Source: Linnemannia hyalina | Lineage: Eukaryota > Mortierellomycota > Mortierellomycetes > Mortierellales > Mortierellaceae | Assembly: GCA_019671135.1 (NCBI GenBank) | Contig: JAHRHY010000026.1 | Span: forward strand, 434,001 to 498,000 | Reading direction: 5' to 3' | Length of the DNA stretch: 64,000 bases | Shown here: positions 1 through 12,100 of the stretch, piece by piece | Layout: the number at the start of each line of letters is the position of its first letter | Position numbering within the stretch: the stretch's first letter is position 1 | The notes under the pieces: model-generated | Told to the model about the DNA's origin: nothing | Databases searched by the model: none | The model's input: only the letters and a program-made list of their open reading frames with translations | Program-made: the position numbers and the translations under genes

Positions 1-1341
1 CGAGAATCAGCCACAGGAATGCAAAATAGCAGCAAAGGAGGATAAGACTTGATTTGACCCATGGGCAAGTAACGGGCTCTTTTGATCGCCAGCAAGCACT
101 TGCTTCAGTTCTCAGAGCTGTCGAGGATTTGTCTGGAGGGTCTGGGGTCGTTCTTCCACTCTCGCTCACACTATAACGTGATTCTCTAGAGGGTGTTCCC
201 TTTTGGGAAAGATATGGTGATTGCTGGTATATCAAAGAAAAAGAAGATAGTGTCAAGGTGGCAGCTGTTGACATGGCAAGTTTTTGTACTTGGGCCTGGA
301 TAGCTGGGAAATGATTAAGCGTGTCTCGTTGGCCAATCAGACCCGACCGTCAAGCGTTCGATCAGACACATCGTCTTTCATCTACCCCTCATTTCTTTTT
401 CTCCTTTTGTCGTTGATAGTCCATTGCTTTTTCGCATCTTGAAACAAAGAGGCAGACCCCTGTACTACACCTGTCCAGTCTGTAGTTCTCCTCCGCCCTA
501 TGTTCTCCCCCTCATACCATATTAACTCAACTCTTCTCTCTGTAGCGCATCCATTCACTCCTTCAGCATAATTAACACCAAAAGCAATTCACACCTTTGT
601 GCACACGAACACATCAGAAAGAATATGTGATAAGGGTGTACTTCTTTATGATCACCTGGATCCTTATGCAGAATTGCAATCAAGAAAGCGTGTTTGTGAT
701 TGTTTTGCATGAATTTCATCTTGAAAAATGAAAGATGAGCATCATCTACTCAACCAATGCTTGGGCAAGGGGTCATCGAGGATTGTTTGCATGAACGAAG
801 GAAGAAGATGCAATTTCGGTCTTTTTAACTGCTATGGCACAGCATTGAAAGAGTGGTGACTTGAAAGCAGGGGTGACATGTTTTGTGCGCCCTATTTCAT
901 TGCTGTGCCATACCATACAAAGTCCGATTAAAAAAAGGGGAATCGAAACAAACAAACATGCGTGAAAGCAATCCAAACTAGATCGTATTGCGCACAAGCT
1001 CAGGAAGAACGTGACCTTAATTTTTGGATGGGTATCCCTACCATGGACCATTGCGCCTTTGATACGTTGCGTCTTTGATACATTAACAGGTGAGCGAGTC
1101 GACACAACGTCACGATAAAACATGAAGGAATAAAAACAACTTGACTCTTGATATTCATTCCTCAACCTCCTCCACCTCCTCCACCTCGACTTCGCCTTTA
1201 TCTCACCACATACATCATCCCCAGTTTCTTCACTCTCTTCTCGTAGCACAGCACCTTCAACTTCTCCTCTCCACAGAAAATACCAAAAAGATACCACACC
1301 ACTCAGCCTGTGCCTCTCGTCTTCACGCACGCTACCCAAAC
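1..1341. other. Upstream region without a recognisable gene
   Basis: No open frame here shows protein-like composition on either strand. The last 180 bases (about 1160-1330) are CT-rich on the plus strand, with repeated tcc/acc triplets, and run straight into the ATG at 1342. They are best read as promoter and 5' leader of the sacsin-like gene. Confidence 0.5.
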
Positions 1342-4300
1342 ATGGAGTCGACACTTGACGACCTTAACTCGTTTGACCCCTTTTACCAGCAGGAAAACAT
1401 TGTGGACCGCATCAAGGGGATCTTAAACGACTATGACCCCTCGAATATCTTCAACGAGTTCCTGCAGAACGCGTCCGATGCCGGCGCGACAGAGTGTCAT
1501 TTCCAACTGGACATGCGGTCGTTTGGCACGGAGAAGGTGTTCAGTGACCAAATGGCTGCCTGGCAAGGACCCGCGCTGATTATCTACAACAACGCTGAGT
1601 TCTCTGATAAGGACTTTGAGGCTCTTTGTAAACTTGGAATCGGAAACAAGAGTATGTTTACGCTCGATTCCTCGATGTATGACGACTTGGGTATGGTCTT
1701 TTCAAATTGGTATATTAACAATGTATTTGCTTTACGATAATGTACTAGAGGATGATCCTTCCAAGATTGGGCGCCATGGACTGGGCTTCAACTCTGTCTA
1801 TCATTTCACGGATGTGCCAAGCATCGTCAGTGGGCCTTATATCGGCTTCTTTGACCCCCAGATGACCAACTTGCACAAGAGCCGAGACCGCAATGGAACC
1901 TCCGTCGCTAAGGGTGGGCATCGATGCGATTTCCGGAAGCTCAGCATGGAGACATTTGGAGATCAGTTGAAACCTTACATGGGGTTCTTTGGGTGTGATA
2001 TGAGGTCACATTTCAAAGGCACACTCTTCAGGATTCCTTTGAGGATGAGACCCACCAAGTCTTCTGCGTCGAAGGCAGGAGTGAGATTCAAATCGACCGC
2101 TGCTGTTGCTGGAGCAGGGGTTGGAGGCGTTGAGTGGTCGGTGGGCCAGATCCAGAAAATGATGGAGAAGTGGATTGCAGATGCAAAGGTCGGGATGCTG
2201 TTCCTGAAGAACGTCAAGACCATTCGAATCTCAGATGGGTTCAAGCTTGAGGTGATGGTCCAGAAAGAGCTCCTCGAGCCTTCGAACCCGAATGCACCCA
2301 GACTACCAGGCTCCGTGTTCAAGATTGATGTCTCGCCCAATGTGTCCAAGCCGTCTGAAAACGTAGCGAGCTCGCAGTGGCTGGTCTGCTGTGATGATGC
2401 CTTCCCTTCCGATACTCCTTCGCCAATCCACTGCCTTGCAGCCAAGAGACACTGGAGCCCTCACTGTGGCGTGGCGATCAAGTTCCAGGACACAGATGGC
2501 TCCAAGTTCCACAGCAAGCTCTTCGTCCACCTTCCTACCCCCATTTCAACCGGTCTCCCATTCCACATCCATGGCGATTTTGCTCTGACATCAAGCCGCA
2601 AGAGCCTGGCTGGGAGCAAGGAGGAAGAGGACGAGAAGCGTATCTGGAACTCATTTCTGATGGAGAAATGCTTGCCGCGGACCGCCATCCGAGCCATGGA
2701 GCACCTATTTGCAATGTACTTTCTAGATCCGTCAAGCCCAGGTCGTAGCCGCGACGGATTCAACTCGGCCACTGCTGGGTACTTCAAACACTGGCCTTCC
2801 AGTTCTACCGTGGAGTTTCAACCATTCCTGAAGGCTTTCTTATGCCAGACCTACTTCTCCCCAGCGTTCCCATGCCCTGGAGCCACAACCGTGTTCCCTA
2901 TGCAACTGAAAGCAGGATGTCACACGATCTTCCCTGGGCCTGTCACTATCCCCTTTGAGCTGGAGGAGAAAGTCGTTCCGTGGCTGTCCAAAAGAAACCG
3001 AGCCATTTGCATCGTTCCAGATCCGGTCATCTCGGTCATTAAGGCTGAATGGAGCAAGCAGCCAAAGTTTTCATACAAGCAGGTCGATGGAGACTTTATC
3101 CGGGAGAGCCTTCGAGAATCCCCTGACTACATCAAGAACAACATGAAGACCAGTGCTGAGAGGGAGTGGATCTTGGGATGGGCGTTCCAGCCTGTTATAA
3201 ACCCGAATCTGCGAGTCTCGGTGACGTCGAACGATCTTCAGATCATACCACTGCTCAACGGGGAGTGGGTGCGACTCAAGAGAGGGAAGACGAAGTACTA
3301 TGTTCCGTCACAGCATGAGCGTGACCTTCTCGGAGCAAACGACATTTTGGTCGACGCGGACGTCTTCAGCACCGACGAGCTCCGTCTTGCTTTGAAGCTT
3401 TTGATCGAGGGCGACAAGCACAACGTCGGATCGTTGCCAGCTGAAATCTTTGCAACAAGATTCCTCAAGGAGAACCCTAGCGGTGCGACAGATCAGCAGC
3501 TGAAGCAACTTTGGGACTACCTCGAGGTGGAGTACAAGTCCAAACCACTCCACACGTTTTATAACTTTCCGATCCTCAGGACCTCTTGCGGAACCATGGC
3601 AACACTCGGCAAGGCGACGACGGGTTTCCAAATCTCGGGACTGCCAACCCAATTTTTTGTGTTCATGGACTTGCTCCGGGATCTCGACATCACAGTCTAT
3701 AGTTCGGAGACGCACAGGAGCCACAACTTTTTCAAGGGCCATTGTCCGGCGTTCTCCGGACTTCGACTTCTTGAGGCCATCGTTAATCATTGGAACAATC
3801 TGTCAACATATCGAGCGTTCAGCATGACAGAGGCCAAGGGGATGCGGGATCTCGTACTAGCCTGCAGCGGCACGATCACGCAGGGGTTCATGTTCGGCAT
3901 TGGTCGCCTCCCGATCTGGACGACTCTAGGATCGACAAATACCTCTCCACTGATCGCAGCCTGTGAGGCCTACTTCTTGGAGGGCCACTTTGACTTGGAC
4001 AAGTTCGGAGCATTCCCCACGGTCCTCAGTCCGGTCGAAGCTCCAATCTTCTGGCCAATGGGTGCTACTCCGCTCAAGGTGACCGTTGCTTTGATGGAGC
4101 TCGTCCTTCCCAAGTTCCACAGTGGAGTGCTCAAGTGTGATGGCGATACCAGGGCCGCCTACCTGGATCTGTTGTTGAACCTGTTTATGGTCAACAAGCT
4201 CTCTAGGACGTTAGCGAATGTCGCGAAGGATATCATTAAGTCTGCGCCATGCTACGTGGCTCGGGATGGATCGCTTCACTTTCGAGGAGAATTGTTTGTT

Positions 4301-5797
4301 CCAGGGGAGGCATTAACAGAGATGTTGTTTGCAGATCAACCCAACGTCTTTGCGGACCAAGAGATGGCTTTGTTGATGGCACGGTTCTCCATGGAATCAA
4401 ACCTTCGTTCGTTGAGCAGCAGCCCCGATTTGGTCGTCCATTGTGCGAAGAAGGTATTGGAGGAGACGGTGGATGCAGCAGCCGATCAGGGAACAACGCG
4501 GAGGCGAGCGGTGCAGCTGATTCAGTACCTCTACAAACACCCTGATGCCGGCGGAGAAGACTGGATGGATCCCAAGTGGAAGGTCGTGCCGCGAGAAGCC
4601 AACCTTGAGTGGCCATACAACATATTGGCGCCAACCCTGCCTCCCTACATGGCCTTTTCGGAGCTGGTCGGCTTTTCAATCCGGGAAACTGCCTGGACAC
4701 AATGCGGATTCTTCCCTGCTGAGCTGCAGCCTTCCCATGCCTTCAAAGTGCGATTCCCAGCTGTTCGCATAAAAACCCAGGCGCTGCCAGACGTCCTCAA
4801 GCACCTGAATGTTTTGGTCAAAGATATCGCGCCAACATGGACGTCGACCGAAAACCAACACAAGTTGAAGTCGATATTACTCAAGATCTACCGCATCATC
4901 GACACGTACATTGTCAGCTCCATTAATCACCAAAAATTTGCGGTGCAGCGCGCGACAGAAATCCTCAAGTGCCCATACATTCTGAACAGCAAGGACTCCA
5001 GCGACCCGAGCTCATGGCTCTGGCCTAACCAGCTCATGTTCGGAATCGTCGACGACGTCCCGCCTTATTACGCTGTCGACCCGGAATTGCGCCAGTTTCG
5101 GGATTTTTTACTTGCCAATGGCGCGGAGCAGATTGAGCCTGTCGAGGGCTCTGTTGATGTGACGGTTGGCCGGGCGCGTGGTCATATGGAGGACCTGATG
5201 TTGCATTTTTTCGAGACCCAGGATCAGGAGGCCGGATGCATGGATGTCCGGTTCAAGTTCCAGAAGGGAACGGATATCTGGGCCCACAAGTTTGTCCTGG
5301 CGATGGCGAGCGAGTTTTTGTCACTAAAGTTCAAGCGTGATTGGGTGTTCGACTCAAGATTGACTCCTGAGAAGGGGATGCAGTCCATTTGTCTGTCGAG
5401 CTATGGCGATATCAGAGCTGGATTCTGGGGGCTGCTGCACTACTTTTATTCCGACGCCTTGACCCTGTCCAATTTACTTGACAAAGAAAATGACCAGGGA
5501 TCGATCGACGATGGCGCCCTGGAACCAGAGGACAAGCTATCAAAGCGATTGCTGTACCTGATGAAGCTACAGCATGTCGCCCACCGGTTCGAGACCATCC
5601 GACTCAAGGACCTGATTGCCAAGGAATTGATCGAGGGAAAGAAGGTGGTCCACAGCAACGTATTCGCCATCCGAGGTCATGCGGAGCGCAACGAGGAGGA
5701 GAATGTCCGGGACTATTGTAACAAGTTCATCGAGAAGAACAGGGCAAGGATGAAGGGGCTGCAGAGGAACCAGAGGGAGTTGCTTATCGAGCCTTAG
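1342..5797 (+). CDS. Sacsin-like Hsp90-type ATPase with C-terminal BTB domain
   Basis: Two exons, 1342-1651 and 1749-5797, give 1452 residues. The intron has donor GTATGT and acceptor CTAG. The start is the first ATG after the CT-rich leader (context aaacATGG). Residues 38-50 carry the GHKL nucleotide-binding signature NEFLQNASDAG, and residues 111-125 carry GRHGLGFNSVYHFTD, the glycine-rich ATP lid typical of the sacsin repeat region. The central 1000 residues are unassigned and probably continue the sacsin-type fold. Near residue 1268, DVRFKF...AHKFVLAMASEF matches the start of a BTB/POZ domain, followed by about 150 helical residues. In sacsin the ATPase repeat works with chaperone partners, and BTB domains dimerise or recruit Cullin-3. 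A role as a chaperone or ubiquitin adaptor is inference. The domain assignment is firm; the biological role is unknown. Confidence 0.85.
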
Positions 5798-6302
5798 GTC
5801 TTTTTTATTTATTTATTTATTCTTTCCTCGACTAAACGTTTTTTTCTCGCTATGACTTAGTCCATATGGTTATCGAATTCCCTTTTTGTTAAACAAGTCT
5901 TCAAGGCTATAGATTACGTGTTGAATCCATATATGCTTTTTGAAAAGTTTCAAGGAGTATGGTCACCGGCAGCAAGGACTAAAATAATGTCGTTTCAGCA
6001 CCTTTGGCTAGTCACATCAATGGCCCCGAAAGCGACGACTTCGCTACCATTCTGGCCATCATGCAACGAAATAAAGAAACACAAAGTAAAAGTCGGGGTA
6101 TTGCGCCTTGCAACCAAAATAATTAATTCGAACAACTAAACCCTGATTAAGTTGCTGTTCACAACTAAAATTTTGTTCCGCGCCTGTGTACACTCCGCTC
6201 TCCACTGAATTTTGTTGGATTAGTTTTAATTTTTTTGCCTCATTTTGTAAGAAAGGCACAATACGTAGCTCTCTCTCTAATCTTTGTTCATTGTATTATT
6301 TA
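5798..6302. other. AT-rich 3' flank, no gene seen
   Basis: A TTTA-repeat tract directly follows the sacsin-like stop codon and probably lies in its 3' UTR or terminator region. The rest is AT-rich with no supported frame. It ends at the Helitron-like terminus. Confidence 0.4.
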
Positions 6303-6332
6303 CTAGAATAGTACCCGCGGCTTCGCTCGCGG
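6303..6332 (-). mobile_element. Helitron-like 3' terminus (hairpin plus CTAG)
   Basis: Read on the minus strand, a GC hairpin (CCGCGAGCGAAGCCGCGG, 6332-6315) is followed by eight bases, then CTAG (6306-6303), then T. The hairpin stem is CCGCG/CGCGG with a bulged A and an inner GCGAAGC. This is the textbook Helitron 3' end: a short hairpin upstream of CTRR, inserted between A and T. The element body should lie to the right. The 5' TC end was not located, so only the terminus is called. Confidence 0.6.
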
Positions 6333-7367
6333 AGGTGTGGAGCAAGTGTGAATTGATAAAAAAGTGGTGGTGGTTGAATATTGCAAAGTTTATTTGTGTT
6401 TGTTAGTTCTTCATTTCTCTCTCACTTTTCTATTTCTGTCTTCACTTTTTTTTTTCGTTTTGCCCTCCCTTCCTTTTTTTTTCTTTGTCAGATTCCACAA
6501 ATCGTGCCAGCGTGCCAGGCCTGACTAATCCAAGCCACAGCCACGGGGAGGAGGTGTCAGACGGGATCCCTGGGAGCTCGAATGCCTATAGATACACAAC
6601 TTGGGTCGCATGAATGCCATGAAGTGGCGAGCACCGAGCCAGCCCTCCGCATCCCCAATGCGACCTGTCGTGTCTGATGAGCCCTCTGTCAGTCGAGATC
6701 TCGGTCAAAGATTTTATGCAGCAGTCTCCTTTCTTTCTATCAAATACAACACCGTCTTGCCATGAACGTACTGTACAACCCTCTCGTCCGCCTCATTCAG
6801 ACTTTGTTTGACAAATCGACTCGTTGCCTTGGCGGGCTAAATCCTGTCGGTTTTCCTCTTTTGCTCAAACCTGCCTTCCTCTCTCGAGGTGTTATTCCTT
6901 GGGTCATTCCCTATTCGACCGTCGCCCTTGTAACGTATGTGCCATATCTCCATCCTCCCAAAGTCCTCTATCGCACTCACAATACCTTTTTTTCTTTTCG
7001 CTTTCCCTCTGCCAGGCGGTCAACGCATGTCGAATGTCACGGTACTTTGTACTGGTACCAAAGGATGTAATGTAAAGGCAAAGACACTGTTGAAGGTCCG
7101 GGTGGTTGCAAGAAATACCTCTGAAATGGCTTTGCAATCCAGCAAGGGAAGCTTCGATGGCTGGCATTTTGACTCTTAGGCAGCACACAGAGAAGCGTGG
7201 ATTAGCGACTGTACGTCCGACACGCTCCTGCGTATTCAAAATAAATAATTAAATCGCGCATCAATAAAAAGAAAGAAGAATGTAGAATAGTTGTAGGTAT
7301 TATCGTAACTGGTTACCTCTGTCCAATGTAAAGCACCCCAATGAGAGCAGACCACGCTCATCAATTC
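6333..7367. other. Probable Helitron body or relic, no intact gene
   Basis: If the terminus at 6303 is a Helitron 3' end, this stretch is element interior. It contains T-rich tracts around 6440-6480 and short frames only. I see no intact replication-initiator or helicase motif. Confidence 0.3.
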
Positions 7368-7676
7368 CTAGATCATGTACACTGTGTCGTCCTGCTCCTT
7401 AACAGCAGCTACTCTATTCCCAAAAACACGTAGATCAGCGGGAGCAACATGAGCAACAAAGGAAACATGAGTAGCAGGGGTAACATAAGCAGCAGGGGCA
7501 ACAGGAGCGGCAGAAGCGGCTGGAGTAGCAAGGACCGTGGAAGGAGTAGAAGCAAGAGATTCTGCAACGATTATGCGCTTCCTGCTCAAAAGGCAATCCG
7601 CATGAGCTGTACAACGGTGACCAAGTTGTCTGCAAGCATTACATCTCGTAGCAGAGGACTGAGGAGCACTATGCAA
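7368..7676 (-). pseudogene. Zinc-knuckle fragment, possible transposon protein remnant
   Basis: A short minus-strand frame begins with CNACRQLGHRCTAHADC, a C-x2-C-x4-H-x4-H-x2-C spacing like the zinc knuckles found in transposon-encoded proteins. An Ala/Pro/Val-rich tail follows. It lies in the same orientation as the Helitron-like 3' end at 6303, so it may be a relic of that element's protein. It has no proper start and nothing recognisable follows. The assignment is tentative. Confidence 0.3.
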
Positions 7677-7699
7677 TGCGATGGCAATAGCTCGCTCAC

Positions 7700-7875
7700 G
7701 TTACCTAAATGGGCCGGAATGGGTCGGAATGGTTGGCGTTGGGCTGGAGCCATGCGTGGCTGCTACAATCATGCGTAACTGGGACAATCGGCTTTTCTCC
7801 TTCAGCAGGTCGTCGTTGTCGCTTATGTTACCTAAATGGGTCGGAATGGTAGGCCTCAGGCTGGAAGCATTCCCC
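7700..7875 (+). repeat. Pair of ~50-bp direct repeats
   Basis: Two imperfect copies begin with gttacctaaatggg at 7700 and 7827. Both continue with gtcggaatggt and a ggctgga segment, 127 bases apart. They do not match the neighbouring MITE, and their nature is unknown. Confidence 0.55.
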
Positions 7876-7958
7876 CGGTACCAGTGCCTCCGCCGCCTGA
7901 TCGATGACCCATCCTCACTCCCCTCACCCTCTCACTCAATCGTTGTCTGACTTGTAGT

Positions 7959-8103
7959 TAGCCAATCTAATCGATTTATTTGAATTCCCTATGGTTTGCA
8001 TTGGGTTTGTGCGCATTCGAGTCGAAAATTTTAATCCGTTTCGAATGCGCACAAATCCTAAGCAAAACATAGGAAATTCGAATAAATTCGATTAGACGCT
8101 CTA
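7959..8103. mobile_element. hAT-type MITE, 145 bp, with 8-bp target duplication
   Basis: The element is nearly all inverted repeat. Arms of about 60 bases (7959-8023 and 8039-8103) pair around a short AT-rich loop. Matching blocks include ctaatcga/tcgattag and tgtgcgcattcga/tcgaatgcgcaca. The ends read TAGCC and, on the other strand, TAGAG. It is flanked by an exact 8-base direct repeat, cttgtagt, at 7951-7958 and 8104-8111. An 8-bp duplication with TAG-starting termini is the hallmark of hAT superfamily insertions. There is no coding capacity. A long RNA hairpin could form if it is transcribed. Confidence 0.75.
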
Positions 8104-8785
8104 CTTGTAGTCTCGAACTATTGAACCACGTCAGCAATTGCAACGTAAGCATCCCCGTCTGAAATGGCATCAAAGCTTGCTTCGCAGTTGTTACCATTAT
8201 AACTTAGGAGTTGTGCTGTAAAGAGGCGGCAATCTGAGCAATTGTGGTCTGTTTACTCTAAAATACCGTTTGTTTTCCTTTATAGTAGGGACAGTAACAA
8301 CTTGTCGACCTTTGTTGGCCGTTCCCACGTCCACGATGCTTGGCACACCTACTGATGGAGGAGGAAGAGGAGGTAAAAGGGGGGAAAGAGGGAAAAGAAG
8401 AAGAGGAGGAAGAAGAAGAGGAGGAAGAAGAGGAGGAATGAGGAGGAAGAGTAAGGGGTGATGGCATTGAGTTTGGCGGTGATAGTGGTGGTACATTTGG
8501 TGGAAAGGAAGTGGAGAGTGGAGGAAGTAGAGGGAGCGCTAGCAGTAGAGCGACCTTGTTAAGTTGGTCGCCTTGGCCCGTCTGTATCCTGTAAAGGTCG
8601 CAGAAGGAGAGACATCAGGGGTGGAAGTGGTAGTAAGAGTGACACGGTGAGAGCGAGTGGAAGGTATGCTGGCTACTGACAGATAAAAAAAAAAAAAAAA
8701 AAAAAAGAGAAAGGAAGGAAAGAAAATATGCTTGTCCGTGAAAGAGAAAGAAAAGTCATCGGCTCTACTCTCTCCATTCTCCATT
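8104..8785. other. Intergenic, with GGA-rich and poly-A tracts
   Basis: A (GGA/AGG)-rich tract lies at about 8358-8455 and a poly-A run at about 8684-8706. Frames crossing the tract are low-complexity artefacts. No gene is seen. Confidence 0.4.
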
Positions 8786-8910
8786 TTCGCATCTTAACAT
8801 GCTTACTGCTTACCGGCAGATCTTCTTACCGGCGTGGCTCTCATTCCGCAGTCGCATTTTAACATGGTTACCGGCAGATCTGCTTACCGGTATGACTCTG
8901 ATTGCAACCC
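8786..8910 (+). repeat. Imperfect tandem duplication of ~60 bp
   Basis: Two adjacent copies share the order cgcat(c/t)ttaacatg, ttaccggcagatct, gcttaccgg or cttaccgg, then tctgatt or tctcatt. They lie between the poly-A run and the CA-rich tract. Confidence 0.6.
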
Positions 8911-8957
8911 CCATCCATCTCTCATTTTAATTTAATTAACTTTAAACTAAAAAAAAC

Positions 8958-9066
8958 GCACACAGCACACACAACACACACAACACACACAAACACTTAC
9001 ACACACACTACACATACACCATACACACCATACACACACCACAACACCACACACACCACAACACCG
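8958..9066 (+). repeat. CA-rich microsatellite
   Basis: A degenerate run of acac, cacaca and accaca units follows an A-rich stretch. It is about 100 bases from the stop codon of the MLKL-like gene. Confidence 0.8.
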
Positions 9067-9166
9067 TGAGAAAGAGAAAGAGGGAACATCACATGATTTA
9101 CGATAAGTCAGGTGATGGAGATAACGATTTTGTATTAGTAGATTTCGCTCTTTATAGGCCTGAGTC

Positions 9167-12100
9167 TCAACTCGACAACAGGGTTACAATCTTGTCCAGT
9201 GAGCCTGCTAATCTGTCCAGTTTTTGATCGATGGAGACTATGTGGGTCTCGAGAGCGGAGACTCTTTCAGACTGAAATGGACCAGTCGACAGAGTGGAAG
9301 CGGCTGCAGGGTCTACGCGAGGAGACACAATGGCGGTAGCCCCTTCCAGTTTCTTTTCAAGCTCAAGTATCTTGGTGAGGAGAGCGTCGCGGCGCTCGGA
9401 GGCTTCTAATCGTGCTTCCAAGGCCGTAACCTTCGCCAAGAGCATCTCCATAGAGAGCGTAGGAACGGGAGTAGCTGGAATTACTGAAGAAGTAGAGTGA
9501 GCAGGCGAAGAAGCGGTGGACGGAGTAGGAGTAAGAGTAGCTTGAACAGGAGTAGCTTGAACAGGAGTAGCTTGAACAGGAGTGGAAAGAATAGCGGGAG
9601 TTGCGGAAATCACGGGGTCTAAATGGAAGGTCGGCATTGGGGGAGGCGGTGGAAGCTTGACAGGTGGAAGAAGTGAGAGGAGAGGGATCTCTACCCTCTC
9701 TGTCCGGACAGTGGTGCGTTTGTCAATGACTTTCACCACCAATGGTGTCTCTGCTGAGGTGACCATCCTCGGGGCCGCAGAAGGAATAGTGTCGGTGGAA
9801 CCATCTCGCCCGATAAGAGGTGGTTGGGGCGATTCTGGCTCTGGATCGTCTGTTTCTGTAGTGACGGGTTTAGGCAAAAGAGACTCCAACGAAAAGGGTT
9901 CGGGGACAGGTACTGAGACTGGTGCTGGGATTGGCGTCACAGACGCAACAGGTAGCGGCGACGACGCGCTGATGGGGATCACCACCTCGTTATCTACGTC
10001 GTCGTCCTCGATAACAACAACATCGTCCCAGTGGGCAACATTGGGCACGATCTTGGACTCCTCCGCATACTGAATAGGTCGAGACTCTAGATCGTCACCA
10101 CCATATATTGGACAAGGTGCATATCCCATCGACGCTGAGATTCTATCCTTTGTCATGGATCCATGGTACAGAAGCACCTTGAATCCGTAGACACGTCTGC
10201 AGGACAGATCCACCAAAGCCCATATGGTCCAGTCGATGCCCAGATTCCTGACGCCCAGCTTCATATCGACTTCGGTGATACCGGTCTTCTCAGCCTTTGC
10301 GACGATCCTGCGAAGGTCAACTTCAGTGATCTTGTTTGTCGGCATGAGACCAGCGGTAATTGCCAATAAATATCGATCTGGATAAGGCGACTCCGAGATC
10401 TTGACAGAAGTCCGCTCACATTGATAGATCTTGTCGACAAAAAAGAAGCCCAGGTCCTCCGGAGCCGGAAGAGTGGCTCCCATCACACCATGGACATACT
10501 CTTGGATGAGCGACACTTCTTCGCCTTCGATGTCCGTAAATGTGACCCGGAGACGGAGCGGTTGGTGGATCGTCAGATGCGCATAGTTGATCGCCAGGAG
10601 AGAGTCACCCTGACAATGCTCTGGTTTATCAACTAGGAACTCCCAAGGGATGTCAATGGCTTGTGAAGGTGCGATGGTAATAGGCAGGTTCACACCATTG
10701 CGAAGTGCAAAGGATTTGACGGGCTTGTACACTGGCTCACCCACAAGGCGGTACTCGAACTTGGCGGAGAGAAGGATGATTTGCTTCTGGCTTGAGAGAG
10801 GCGAGCGATTGAGTGCTCTCCAAGTCCCACGAAACCGATCTTCCCGATTGTTGGCAAGTTTGACGTCGTTATTCGCAACCATTTCCCAGGCAGGGGTCAG
10901 GAGAAGAGGGATATTGGGCGATGAAATCCTGGTCCTGAATGATCTGGGTTCTCTAAGCCGGCTCGCGGGGATGACAGGACCAAGCTGGATCGTCTTTGGA
11001 AAATCATACGGCCGATCGGGTTTGTACCCTGCACCGCTGCACCGGGAGAGATACTTGACGGATGCGTCATCTGGCATTTTGAGCAAGAGAGGGTCGAGTG
11101 GTATAATGCACACTGTTGACGTTTTGCTGCTTGCGACTCTAACTGTCAACTTGATTCCGGCAATTTGTTGGGTTTCTTCGTCCATAACCCATTCCCCCAT
11201 TGAAAAGGCGGTCGTCTCGGTCTCGGGTGCGTTCCTGAAGATGCAGGTTTGGCCGGTCCTCAGGATCCTCTTCCTCGTATCCTCCAGTGAAGCAACGTCG
11301 AAGACCTCGAGATAGTGCGGCATGTCATCTTTGACGTGTCCAACGTTCACGAGCATCAAAGGTGTAGTGACCAGCTCTCCCCAGCTCCGCCACCGGATCA
11401 ACTGTCCGACTCTGACGACCTGACCGGTAGTGTCATTGTCTTTGTCTAAGTCAATCTCCTTGATCTGAACCCAGTAAGCAACCGTATCCTTGGGAGCGAG
11501 TATTCCATAGGACCAGAGGAAGAAGTTGCTATAGGGGTATCTCGAGTGGTGCTCTGGCTGATGATAACCCTTTTGGCAAGGAGAGGTCTTTTGACAACAG
11601 TGGTACCGGTTGTAGTTCCCGACCGCAGAATGGTACTGACAGGACTCAGGGCCGTTTGTCGAGACATTGTATTCCTTTTCGCACTGAACGCATGTCAACT
11701 TGAGCTCGGCCTCCAATTCGCGCTGGTGGGTGGCGATAGCCTTGATCATGTCGGCGACATTGATGCTGGAGGATTCGTGGACAATGGCTTCAATCCGGCT
11801 TTGGTTCCGTGTGATCATATCCTGCATGTTGGACTGCATCTGCTCCATGACTTGGTCCGACATGGTCAAGTTCACCTTTTCCGCAAACTTTTTGACCAGC
11901 TCAGGATCATTCTATACAATAAAGAGCCAAGATACAAAGGCATTAGACGAATTCATGATATACCTTTCATTTTTTCCTTTCGTCTCATGTATGCTTACAT
12001 TGATCATATCCTGGCCACCGTTTTCTCTGATGAAGTTTTCGGCAATTCTGTCCCTTGGTACCACTCTCTTCAGGATGGACAAATCTCCGGTTTGTTGGAT

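Noticed and set aside
4236..4700. Minus-strand frame inside the sacsin-like gene
   Set aside because: Shadow frame of a conserved coding exon; Pro/Ser/Arg-rich with no motif.
8197..8496. Leu/Pro- and Ser-rich frames over the GGA tract
   Set aside because: Products of a simple repeat; no start context, no homology pattern, no splice signals.
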